This document shows, piece after piece, positions 22,853 through 34,650 of a stretch of DNA of 64,000 nt; the stretch's first letter is position 1, and each line of letters begins with the position of its first letter. The notes under the pieces were generated by a model. It ran no database searches, was not told the origin of the DNA, and saw only the letters and a list, made by a program, of their open reading frames with translations. The DNA is from Acanthornis magna (Eukaryota > Chordata > Aves > Passeriformes > Acanthizidae). Position numbers and translations under genes: made by a program. The stretch covers positions 62,001 to 126,000 of the forward strand of contig JAWUZG010000007.1 of assembly GCA_036785705.1 (NCBI GenBank), read 5' to 3'.

Positions 22853-23603
22853 GGCAATGTTTGCTTTATAGCAGTGTCCAAGACTAGAATTAAAAATTTC
22901 AGAATTACTATCCTGCACTCATTCTGTGTCATATAGATGGCACTTGCTTTTTACACAACCCAGGAAATTGCGCGAGCTGTGCTGGCACTGAGTGCTGCTG
23001 TAATGCTGCACACACAGCCAAGGGCTACCGGGGCTGGGGTTGTTGTTAAAATATATTTCAAGTATATTCTAAGTATAATTTTTCATCGTGTCCTTTTATT
23101 CTTATGATTAAAAAATATATGTTTTTTCCTGGACAAGCTATTAAGTGGCAGTATTAAGTCTGTGGAATAATTTATTAATTCACTTTTTTTAGTATTTATG
23201 AATTGAATTTCAGTTGCTTATTCCAGATCACAGAAGTGAGATACTGAAGTGAAATTCTGTGATTCTGTCAAAAGATGAAATTATGTTTCCTTCAAGATCA
23301 TCTCCCACACTGCTATGTAGCTGAAAAAGAAGATGAATCTACCTTATTATTTAGTTATAGTACTGTAGATCCCTGCCCTTGACTGAAATAAGTTCTTTGC
23401 CTTTTTGTATAACTTCGTTTATGACAATTTTAATGTAGTAAAAAAATCACATGAAACCATGGGTACATAAAAATTCTTTTCCTGTTACATCCTCAGTCTT
23501 GTTAAAAATCAAAACCAAACAAACCAGCAAACAAAACTACAAAACCCCCAAAACACGCAAAAAAGTAAAGATCTCACAGCACAAGAAGAACAAAATAATT
23601 ATT

Positions 23604-23626
23604 AAAAAAAAAAAAAAAAAAAAAAA
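23604..23626. repeat. (A)23 homopolymer
   Basis: Uninterrupted run of 23 A, preceded by A-rich sequence. Confidence 0.95.
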
Positions 23627-25832
23627 GAAGTGCCATTACCTACATACCTATAAATATGCCTGGCTTATTTTTGTCTTCAAAAGTTCTGAAAAGTTTGCTA
23701 TCTTGCCTAGTCTAGCCCATGATTTTACTTGCAATTTACAAATGTACAATTGTACAGGTCAGGTTCAATTCTCATGACCTCCTCTCTGATACCTCCTGAC
23801 TTTCTGATGCTTATTTTGTTCTGGAATTTGGGCTGCATATTCATGTGCCCCAGAATTACTCCAGTCTTGGCTCCTGAAAGATGCTTAAAATACACCATAG
23901 AGATGTCATTTTCAATATATCTAAGTACTTCATGTGATCATCCAATTTTAAGTTTTTACTCCATCACAGGCCTACTTGGAGTCCATTCGCTCTGTTCCTT
24001 CTTAAAAGATCTGGTTTCCAGCATTATCCCTCTACTTTTTTCCTTCAAATCTTCCTTTGTGTGGTGATCTAATGAGAACACTCTGACTCAGAGGCAAACA
24101 TAGTAAGCACAAGAAAGGTTGAAGAGTTTTAATTGTACATCTGACTTTGCTAATACTCACAAACAGTTTGCTGCAGCTTTATGAAATTGTTGAACATAAT
24201 GAAGAACAGAGCAATGGCCAAGAGGAATCAGTCCCACGAGCTGTGGAATACATCACTGTGGCTTTGTTTACTTGCTCATTTTAGCAAAGAAAAATTATTG
24301 ATTTAAAAAGTTGCTGATACAGTTCTGGCTTCTGTGATTGTCAGCTTTTAAACAATATGTATGTCTGATCATTCCTGTTAAATTCTAAATTACTAAGACA
24401 AATCAAAATTTGTTTTGCTTAATAAAATATTGCCAGATAGTTGATGCCATCTAGCAATTTAATTTTCCATTGTTGTAAATTAACTGTTATGCATATCAGA
24501 CCTCTATATGCATACAACTATTATTTTTAATCAATTTTGTTTTTCCATTGGCACCACAGTTGATACTGTGATCTGTGAAGATATTTTCACCTTAGTCATC
24601 AAATATTATCCTTTTCTTCCAAGAGATTTAGAAAATCTATTGTTTGTTACACTACACTAATGAAAATTCCATGTGCATTGTTTAAAGGAATAAAAGATCA
24701 TGGAAATATTTCAATTCTTTGGATTACGGAAGTATTTCAGTTCTTCAAATCTTTAAGTTTCTTTCTGACTGAAGAAAAGTAGACAACTTTAATTGTATGC
24801 ATCTGACAGAGTTAGCAATCTCAGAAAATGTAAACAAGGGTAAAAGTCAAAGATGTGTAAAGGATTTATCTTTCTCATTTCTTCAGACTATGATCAGAAG
24901 CCTTCTGTCTTGGTCAAGCAAAGAAACAAAAGTTTGCTTCATAGAGATTTAAACTTAATACATCATAGGGGTGTGCATATATCTTTTGTTAAAAATCCTA
25001 GAAACAAGAATGCCATTAATAAAGGGAGCAAGGATGTAATACTGGTTTATTTGCTTACTTCACATTGGTTTTTACGCCTTTCCTAAGAGATTTTTTTGTT
25101 CTTTTAATAGCAGATTTTTCTTTGTAACCTCTGCTAAAAGGTGTTTCAAAACTGCAGTGCTGTCTTTATATTAAGAGAGAACAAAAATTCATAGAAATAG
25201 GAACCATTTCCAGATTCAGGGTTAAGACATTCATCTTACATATATATAAGGTCTCTCATCTCCATGGATACCAAAATCTCCTGCTAAGACCAGAGTTTCT
25301 CTGCTGAGAGCAACAATCTAATTGCTGATATCTTAGCTTCACTGTATAGCTCCTTCCACTGAGGTAAGTACATTGCCAATAATGAGGCTGCTTACATAAT
25401 AAATTGTACTTCTTGGATGCAAAAAACAATGTGTTAGAATATTTCTGTATCTAACCAAACATACGACACATGAGAAACTATAGACGAACTTAGACAGACA
25501 TGTTATCATTAAAACTGGAATCTGGCAAGAATATTAAAGTCTAGCTCTGATTTTATAGTAAATTCCAGAATGTCTTAATGCTTGAATGTGTCCTCCAACA
25601 GTGTACGTATTGTGTAGGCACTTATTTACACATGAATGCATTTCTTTTCAAAGAGGGTACCTGTGTAAAAATTATCCAAGTCATGTAAAAAAAAATTGTA
25701 GATGTACTTGAAATATTTTCATATGTGAAAATGCAAACAAATAAATACATAGTTAAGAAGTATGTGGAACAATGTTTTCTCATTTTGCTTTGACTTTATG
25801 AAGTTCCTTTATAGAGACATATTTCTGGATTT

Positions 25833-25851
25833 AAAAAAAAAAAAAAAAAAA
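25833..25851. repeat. (A)19 homopolymer
   Basis: Uninterrupted run of 19 A. Confidence 0.95.
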
Positions 25852-28754
25852 GTTTATTATCCACCTACCACAAATAATATAGCACATATAAAATAGAATT
25901 CACTTTCTTAATCAAGATTGCCAATATCTTCCTGGACTGCAAATTTTTCAAGGGCATTTATCAACATTAATGTATGAACTTTTGATTAAAAAACTGAGTT
26001 TATAGTGTAAATTTCATGAAAAGTAATGATAAATCATGCTTATTCGTCAAGAAATTAATTACTAATTCATTCCTTCCAATTCTTCCCTTAACTTACGTAG
26101 CAAGTGCTTCCTAATCATTTTCTTGCAGCAAGAAGGATTTTAAGAGAACAAATTAAGAAGCACATGTAGTATTTCAACATACTCAGACATATTTATGATT
26201 CTTTTTAGTTCCTTTTACTAGGCAGAACCATCCAAGAGAAAAAAAGAAAATGTTTTAAATTGTAAAAAGTTCTCTCATTTATGTTACTGTATCAAGATGA
26301 TAAATTGCGTGCTTTTAGTAGAAACATAATATTAAAGACTCCAATATATGCAAACTCTCTATCCTGCTCGAGAACGGAAGAGCTTCATACTGGTGTCACT
26401 GGATAATTTGTCCCACGTTAGATTATTTTATCTAGTTTTGAATAATCTTATATAAAAAAAGGATGCAAACTGCCCAATTGCTTTTGGGAAGATTTCTACA
26501 TAAGGTACAGTATTATGTTCATTTCACAAACTACTGTGCATCGTGCTACCAGTTCAGCTGGGCCAAAAGGTACTTAATTCATATTGCAGCTCAGAAAAGA
26601 AACCCAATGTGTTTTGCTAATTCTGTCTGCTTGAATTCATCCATCTTCCTGTGGGAAGCCTATTGTCACCAAAAAATGAAGCCGTGCAAGTGGATATATA
26701 TTATTTTAGCACATCTCTAGAAGACCAGGAGGTTTGAGCATTTAGGAAGCAGTTTTCTTTCAGCTTGTCCTGTGGGTGAATTATTATACATTTTACAGTT
26801 CTTGCTACAAAGATCATACAGATGTAACAGGAAGACGCTCTTTTAAAGATTCAAGCTGGAGTTAGATGTGTAGTTTCCAGAAATCTTTATTGGTTGTGTA
26901 TTTATATTCTTTAATTAAAGGATGCTGGAAATTCAGGTCAGGTTTCTAGCTACTGTGAGGTCATTTTGCCATACGAGGGCTTTGTTCTTCGTAGGCATCC
27001 CTGCAAATAAATGCAAGTAAATAACAGCATTCCAAGGCAAAAATGCAGCAGAAAAAGCAAACAAATAAGCAAAACATAAACATAATGACCTTTATAAAGC
27101 ATAAAGGAACAGTAAAAAGCACATGTGGTTTGGTTTTCTGTTTGGTTTGTTGATTGGTTTTTTTTTTTTAAGTTAACCTTTAAAGCAGTTTTAAATGAGT
27201 AGTACCAAACTCCTACTCTCTTTGCTTAGCTGCTACTAGGGACGATTTCATACACAAATAAGGCAATAATTTTCATATGTGATCTCTCTAATTAAAAGAG
27301 GACCCTCTTTCATTTAAAATAGAGTAGCAATAAGTGAGAAGTCCTGTACCCTACAGTGTAATTTGCAGGACATAGAGTGGGCATTACTATTGCATAGCTC
27401 CCTTATTTTAGGTTTCTCAAAGCCATTGACCGACAGCACATGAACTTCTGAATACAGGTCTAGGAATGAATCATTGCTCACATGGAAGCTCTGATCTGCT
27501 TTTATAAATCTTGCCAGAATACATACCCACATCCACTATAAAAGTCCTGGGTCAATATTGCATTGCTTGCTTCTCTGTTAGTCATGTAGTTTAATCAAAT
27601 TTTTGCCTATTTCTTGGCCTTTCTTATAAGCTTGACCTTTATTTGACCTTTATTCTCAGGACTGTAGGAAAAAATTAACTGTATATAGAGCTGAGAAACA
27701 CTCAATTGAAAAAAAGGTAATAAAAATATAACAAAGATACCACATAGTGACATTGCAAATACTAGAGTACTCCGAAAACATCAGGAGTGTTTAAAACATA
27801 TATGTACTTAACTGCAAATTTAGAAATACACTTCACACTTAATAAACCATATAGTCCTAATTTCTGCCAAAAATTATAAATCTTACAATAATTTTTAAAA
27901 TGGCAGTTTAAACATCACACATTGAGTTAAAGAAAAAAACCACAACAAAAAAGTTACATTATTGTAAACAATAAATTTTTAAAAAGCCCACTTTGACTCT
28001 TACAATTTTTTTTCACAGCTTAATATTGACATTTGCAATTTCTCAGGTTTCCTGTTTAATAAAATATATTTTGTAGTGGATGTCATTCTTCTGGCTTTTT
28101 CTACACTCTATAGTAAAATTTAACTTGCTCTGGTAGAAAAAGCTTCTGTAGGAAAATGTTTGCACAGATTTAAAAGACTAGGCAAATTCTCAATATGTCA
28201 AACTACAGTGATATAAATATGAAGGATTTTAGGTAGTATTATAAATCTAGTCTTTTCATCTCAGTTTAAATCCATTTTGAACAGCATTTTGACAGAAGAC
28301 TGAACTGAAGGAGAATTCCTAAGGCCATCATGTCCTATTGCCTTCAAAGCAATTAAAGAACATATCCTTTTCCAGAAAAAATATTAGAGCCTTTATGGGT
28401 CAGATAAATAAAAAAGCTCTTCAATACTGATTATGTCAGACTGTATTTTTCAGTGTTGCATTTTGCATACATTATTTTTCATTATCCCCAGTCCTCATTC
28501 TACTGATGATTTCCAGGCTAATTGTATCATGTTTAGATCATTCTGTGTTTCCTTTTCTAGCATTGTCTTTGATTACATAACCTGGCATTAATACTTTTGT
28601 ATATAATAATACTTGTTCCTCTGGTATATCAGTGTGGTATTTTATTTTTCCCCCCTTCATCTCATGTCCCATTCTAATTCCATGGCTTTGCTTATTTATT
28701 CCTTCAAAATATCATTCCTAAATATTTGAGATTTCCAGTCTTCTCCAGTTCTTA

Positions 28755-28945
28755 AATCAAAGAACCTTTTAGGTTGAAAAAATCCTTCAATATCTTTAAA
28801 CCCAATTATTATTAGCCTAACACTGTACCCCCGAAATATGTCTCTAAGTGTCACACTCACCTATCTTTGAAATACCTCCAGAGATGGTACCTTCATCACT
28901 TCCCTTGGCAGCCAGTTCCACTGCTTGACAACAGTTCCTTAGATT
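28755..28945 (-). mobile_element. CR1 LINE 3' fragment, diverged
   Basis: The plus strand carries the complement of a CR1 3' region: TTTTAGGTTGAAAAAATCCT, CTAAGTGTCACACTCACC, TTTGAAATACCTCCAGAGAT and CCCTTGGCAGCCAGTTCCAC, in the expected order. About 190 bp, non-coding. It appears to be the same subfamily as the copies at 49.8 and 54.9 kb. Confidence 0.8.
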
Positions 28946-31900
28946 TATTGCATTATTCAATTATAAAATACAATACATTATTGTGACTTATTCTGAAGGC
29001 TTTATTCAAATTATGGGCCTCTGAATCTCAGGGCAGTATATGAAAAAGGAATACATTTTTGAAGCCTTTCACTGACATGTATCCCAGCTCTCTAAATCCT
29101 TAACTCAGGAAATTGACATCTCATCAGTGTTGTCATTCAGACCACACACTGCCAAGTGCTTGTTTATGTGTATCTCGCCACAATGCCAGAAAAATCTCAT
29201 GATCTGATATTTTTTCAACACACATCCCTAGGTGTGCTGTCTATGCTGTTTTCAAATGGAACATATTAGCCCAAACTTTCTATAATTTGAAAGCTGAGAG
29301 GGAATTTTGACTGAGCAAGTACGAGAAAAAAATGGCAGGACTGTACTTTCTCAGGATATAATAAAAAGAATAAAGCACACCTGAAAATAACTCCTCACCT
29401 TCAGGTTCCAAGCAGCAGCTGCTCAAATTATTTGTATGCTCTGAACAAGGTGAGTTTACTTTAATAGAATGACAATGATTGATTTATTTTCTGTCATATG
29501 GATATTCCCTCAAACAGTAAATACTGAGTAACTTCAGAGGATTTTTTCTAAAAATCCATGGAATGATATTTGCACGTAGTAGTAATAAATATCTAAATGC
29601 AAGTTGGTGTCCCCACTTTCCCATCCTCAATCCAATTTAGAGACACAGAGGGGAGAGGAAGGCTAAATACAGGGGAAAACTTTTACTGTGTGATTCCCAG
29701 TGTGAAGTAAGATTTCTTGAGAAGCATGATGATAGGTGGTGCACATTGAAGCAGTTCCGTGGCTACCATGGGAAATTGAAGCAGAAAGGTTCAGAGACAA
29801 GGCTAAACACCGGTGCCTCTTCATCCCTTTATTTTTTTGGTGTGCACACTTCTACCATGCAATAGGAATTGTATTGAAAATGTTTTGGCTGGTTGTTCTT
29901 GGTTAAAATATTCTGTTTAGCAACCTTCTGATTTTTTATCTATTGTATATGTAGTTAATAATAATAATAATAATAATAACAACAATAACAACAATAATAA
30001 AAACAATAAACCCACCACCACCACTACTAAAAAATTTGAAAAAATTCCTTAATCTAATTTTACAACTTCCAGGCTGCAAAGTTAGTGTAGCAGCAGTCCT
30101 GGATCCCTCTTGTGTAAAGGCCACCAGGATATGGACCAGCTGTACCCTTCTGCTGGAAGTGGGTTTACATCTATGTTCAGAGAGGGGAAAGAAGATTCAA
30201 GTCCTTCACTTTGATTTTTTTCTTATTTTTTTCTTCTGATTTCATTTTTCAAAATGAAGACAGTGTAAAATGTTTGTATCTTTACTTTGGAAATAGATAC
30301 ATTCATTTAAAAAAATCTAAAAATCTCTTGCTCAGGCAGGATTATGCCCTTAATTTCTGATTATATTGAAAATTTAAAAAAAAAAATTAAAAAAAGAAGT
30401 TCCTCTGCCCAAAAAGGCACAAAGACAGCAACCAGAAATCAGTCTTGAAAGGATTTATCTTGTGTTCATACAAAGATGACATGAGCTACCTCTGTGGCTG
30501 CAGAATCCCTCAAGCACACTTTCAGGTCTTCAATCAAATGAGCAAGAACTTGAAGGCCATTGCTGGCTCCCTTCTCTTTCTCAAGTGTGCATTCAGACCT
30601 GCATAGGTTTTCTTATATTCTTCACCATGCACACTCGATGTATAACAGCTTTTTTGCAACCTTGGACTGTTCTCAAAGCCCTGGTCACCTACTCTGAGCA
30701 ATAAGGGGATGAAATTGAAGAAGCTTTTTAGCTTTTATAGCTTATTGATTTTTGTATTTTCAGATGTATTAGAGCAATTTTTCAAATGTATCCGCCTTAC
30801 CTTGATATCTTGAGTATGGAGAGAGGATTTCACATTTATTAGCTTCGCTTTGCTGAAAAAAATACAGCAGTAAAAGTACTTTTGTGTTATCTCAGGGTTA
30901 TAAATGGTTTTGGCATTAAAAAAAAAAAAATCAATTCTCAGAATAAAATCCAAAGCTTGTGTGCAAGTGTTACATAAAAAGCAGGCAACAAGGAATGCGC
31001 CTTCCCAAGTAAGATAGGTTTTAAAAGTGCAGTCCTGAATTGCAGTTGAACTCAATGAAGCTCAATACTTCCCAAATAGGAAAGTTCTATCTTAATGGAG
31101 AGCATATAATACGGTAAATACTTTTTTTATTATCTCTGATCAACCGTGACAGCATCAGAAAAGGAATGCAGGAGAAAAGTCTTCTTCAACAGGAGCACTA
31201 TTTTCTCAGATCAGAGACAATAAAATTATGTGTGAGCTGTTTCATTATAAGAATTTTTATTTCATTAAGAGATTTGAATTTTTAAAGAGTATAAACAGAA
31301 AATTCTATTCTGCAGCCCAAGTATACAGCAAATGGCCCAAGAAGTGAAAGGAATGTAGCTATGCTGCTGTTTCAAGAGCATGATATTTATTTCTCCCATA
31401 GAATTCTTATCTAGTGATAATTGTGACTACATCCATTCAGCTATAATGATCTGTTTTATCCCATTTTACATGACTTCCATCACCTTCTAACTGTTTCATA
31501 ATACAAATGCTTTTTGCTCTGTACTTTGTAGGGTTTTTTCCTCTCAAACTAGAAATGTACACTTCAAATTAATTAAATAGCTCACATATGAGGGCTACAT
31601 AAACTCCTTTTGCATAAATTCTCCTCCTCCAGGGAGGAGCAGGAAAAGCAAATCTGCAATTTCCATACTATAACATTTAGTTTTGCAGTATGCAATTTAT
31701 CCCTGAAAAAATAAAATAAGCTTCAACTGTACTTCTGGGGCTGACATGGCACTCTGACAACGCTTTTCTGTCTAGGAAGATACAATAGAAAGAGAAGGCT
31801 TTTAAGAAATAAATGAATCAAACTACTTTAAAATTAATGAGTACAGATAAGAAAATATGAAGCTTTATATTACCCTATTTCCAAGTCTTTTCCTGATTGG

Positions 31901-32938
31901 TCTGCAATTGAGGCATGTCAGAAGTCCCATTTATGAATGCCCACATAGCAAATCCATATTAGAGAACATAATTTCAAGAAACATCTTATTCTTTGTCATG
32001 TTTTGATGTTTTTTGTATCTGATTGGAACTACTCATGACTGAAATTCTAAGTCAAAGTATCTGAGTAATTACACAAGCTCACGGGCAAATACTGTCTATA
32101 CGCATATTTATCTAGTCAGACTATGATCTATGATAGGCAAATGTAAAACATAAATATAGTTTAGAGTGCAAAAGATTTCCATACTTTCTACTGGAGATTA
32201 TAAAACATTTTGTAAGTGCATTCATGACAAGGTCATATTGTATCCTGTGAAGAAATGGTTTTAAAACAGGTAAGTATTTTTCCCTTTTCAGATTCTCAGT
32301 GGAAGTGTGTCACACCTCCATGGCTTTCATTAGCCACAGAAAGTCTCTAACAAGCAACGACAATGACCATGCACCATCCCTTCTCTAGAAGAAAAGCTGA
32401 CATTGCATACTATGAAGGACTTCCTTTCACTAAAAGGTAGAGTAACTAGTGGAAATAATACAAAGGGTAATAACTGCTAGGTAAATAGTGGAATCCCAAG
32501 CCCTAAGTCAGGCTCCTTGCTTTCTGTGAAAATATACAGGAAGGGTTAGGTTTCTGAATATGGAACATGCAATATTATTTGTATATTGAGCAGACTCATC
32601 CTGAAATAAACAATATAAAATCTTGCAAAAATATGTATCTTAGAACAAACACATGTCAAAAATTAAGATGTTTCTGTGCACCCTTAGTTCTGAATAAGTG
32701 GTTGTTACATGCCTAAGCCTTTCAGGGAGGGCATGGTGGTGGGAAGAAACAAATTTGTGTAGCTCATCCTCCTACTGAAGTGGAGACAAGTAGCTGAAAT
32801 TACTTATTATGCTTACAAGCACAGCGTTGAGATCAGGTATTTGGATTCTAGGGCTGTGAGTCATAATTTGAATCTTTTACTTTCCCAGAGAAAGCCTAAG
32901 TGTTTGGGTCTTTCTCTGAAATTCGAACCTCCTTTGTC
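28946..32938. other. AT-rich non-coding DNA
   Basis: Contains a (TAA)n-type tract at 29954-30028 and a small 7-2-7 palindrome CTCCTCCagGGAGGAG at 31624-31639. No gene or identifiable transposon otherwise. Confidence 0.55.
29954..30028. repeat. (TAA)n / (CAA)n / (CCA)n imperfect trinucleotide tract
   Basis: TAATAATAA runs grade into CAACAATAA and then CCACCACCACTACTA. It is an impure trinucleotide microsatellite. Confidence 0.9.
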
Positions 32939-32940
32939 TC

Positions 32941-32992
32941 TGTGTGTGTGTGTGTGTGTGGTTGGTTGGTTGGTTGGTTGGTTGGTTGGTTG
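32941..32992. repeat. (TG)n(GGTT)n compound microsatellite
   Basis: (TG)10 at 32941-32960 is followed by about eight copies of GGTT to 32992. Confidence 0.95.
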
Positions 32993-33275
32993 AGTTTTTT
33001 TTAAATTTCCTGGAAATATTTAAAGAAGTCCTGCTCTAGGATGACAATGAAGAAGAGCAAAGGAATATTGGCACTTTTACATGAAACAGTAAGGGAGGAA
33101 AGCCATGAAGAGATTGATTCTAGAAATGAAGGATCTTCTCTGCAACAACACTGGACCAACAACTCAAAAAGAAATTTTTAAAAAAAAAGAAAAGCAAGAA
33201 GTCAGTACTTCTATAATCTTACTGTTCCACAGGTGTAGAACAATGGTTGGTTTTCATAGTTGTTTAGGGGGTTTT

Positions 33276-33460
33276 TGTGTGTGTGTGTGTGGGTGGTTGG
33301 TTGGTTGGTTGGTTGGTTGGTTGGTTGGTTGGTTGGTTTGGGGGTTTTTTGGGAGGAGATGCTGTTATTGGGTTTTTTGGGTTATTTGGTTTGGTTTGGT
33401 TTGGTTTGGTTTGGTTTGGTTTGGTTTGGTTTGGTTTGGTTTGGTTTGGTTTGGTTTGGG
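33276..33460. repeat. G/T-rich compound tract: (GT)n, (GGTT)n, (GGTTT)n
   Basis: (GT)n at 33276-33290, (GGTT)n at 33294-33338, a G/T-rich spacer, then about 14 copies of GGTTT at 33388-33459. One strand is almost only G and T for nearly 190 bases. Open frames of 66-159 codons crossing this region encode only low-complexity Gly/Trp/Leu/Val/Phe or Pro/Asn/Thr/Lys repeats and are artefacts. Confidence 0.95.
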
Positions 33461-33464
33461 TCAT

Positions 33465-34468
33465 TATTTGTTTGTTTGGGATTTTTTCCTAATAAATGAA
33501 AATAAATATATTCAATCAACTTTCATCATTGTTAGGACAGGAAGGAGACTACTCTTTGCCAAGAAATTTGATCTCCAGCTGTGACCCAACACTATTGTAT
33601 TTACCCCATTTGCCTCTGGAATCCTCTGACTAAGGTCTTATTTTCCAAAACTGAATAAGGGACGAAAAAATTGTACATTAATTCCAAAACTGAATTTCAG
33701 TGAGCTAAAGTCTCAATGGAGCAAGATTTACTAAGATTTACCTTGCATTTTCCCTTCTATGTATGTTATGTACTTGCATCTGTTCACTGACTTGGCAAAG
33801 TACAGAGCAAATGCCAATAAGAAAGATGATATTAGCCTTAGCCTCTTTTTTTTTTTTTTTTTTTAATTAAGAAGTTGCACTGCTTACTTGTATTTTACTT
33901 AATATATTATTTAAATACAGCTGAGTTCTTACAGATGCAGCTTGACACCTTGGTGTCTAAAGGATACTCAGAATTTTTTACTGAATTGTGTTAGAAGATG
34001 GAAATTATGCATATATGTGAATGCTTTGTTAGTGAATCAATAGAATTCTGTGTATCTGCATTATAATATCCTAGTTTTATGACCTGTTCTTTACTGCTAG
34101 CTTGATTGTTTTAACTATACAGCATTCAAAAATGCTTTTTATTTATACACAAATATGCCTTTTATTAATGTTTCTGTGAGGAGTCTATACTGTATTTATG
34201 AGCCCTTATTTAAGGGTCAAATAATGTTTCAGAGGGAGCAACAAAGTGGTTGTGATACTGTTTTTATCTTGTTTCCTTCTTCCTTATTTATTTCTTGTAT
34301 AAGAAAATGGGCAAGGAAAGGAAGAATCTTTGGAGCATAGTATTTCCATTAGTCTGCAATAGATGAGGTAATACAGCACACTGCCTGGAGAAAGGATTTT
34401 CTTTATGCTAGGTTAAGTTATGAATAATATATAAAACAGTTTGATTCATATATGAAGTAAGTTATGCC
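33465..34468. other. AT-rich non-coding DNA
   Basis: Only a (T)19 run at 33846-33864 stands out. Confidence 0.6.
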
Positions 34469-34559
34469 AGAAGGAAGGAAGGAAGGAAGGAAGGAAGGAA
34501 GGAAGGAAGGAAGGAAGGAAGGAAGGAAGGAAGGAAGGAAGGAAGGAAGGAAGGAAGGA

Positions 34560-34622
<63 letters not shown>

Positions 34623-34649
34623 GAAGGAAGGAAGGAAGGAAGAAAGAAA
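34469..34649. repeat. 181-base pure purine tract: (GGAA)n-(GAAA)n-(GGAA)n
   Basis: There is no pyrimidine on the plus strand across the whole interval. About 22 GGAA copies (to about 34560) are followed by about 15 GAAA copies (to about 34620), then about five GGAA copies and AGAAAGAAA. Such homopurine mirror-like tracts can form intramolecular triplex DNA, and GGAA arrays are potential ETS-factor sites. The 73-codon Glu/Gly/Arg/Lys frame here is an artefact. Confidence 0.97.
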
Positions 34650-34650
34650 T

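Larger units (their letters stand above)
21129..28750. other. Long AT-rich non-coding stretch with homopolymer tracts
   Basis: No exon, RNA gene or LTR was recognised. Poly-A runs occur at 22828-22852, 23604-23626 and 25833-25851. A small GC-richer patch lies at 22960-23038. GAAATTCTGTGATTCTGTC at 23250-23268 resembles a CR1 tail but is too short to call. Small open frames (e.g. 23729-24067, 24853-25086) show no domain or codon pattern. Confidence 0.5.

Noticed and set aside
23250..23268. CR1-tail-like ATTCTGTGATTCTGT
   Set aside because: Only about 16 bases match, and the sequence upstream does not continue as a CR1 3' region.
33388..33459. Possible interstitial telomere repeat
   Set aside because: The unit is GGTTT, not the vertebrate TTAGGG, so it is an ordinary pentanucleotide microsatellite.
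33105..33584. 159-codon frame rich in Gly, Trp, Leu, Val and Phe
   Set aside because: Its core is translated (GGTT)n and (GGTTT)n microsatellite. The same tract gives open frames in every register because it lacks stop codons.
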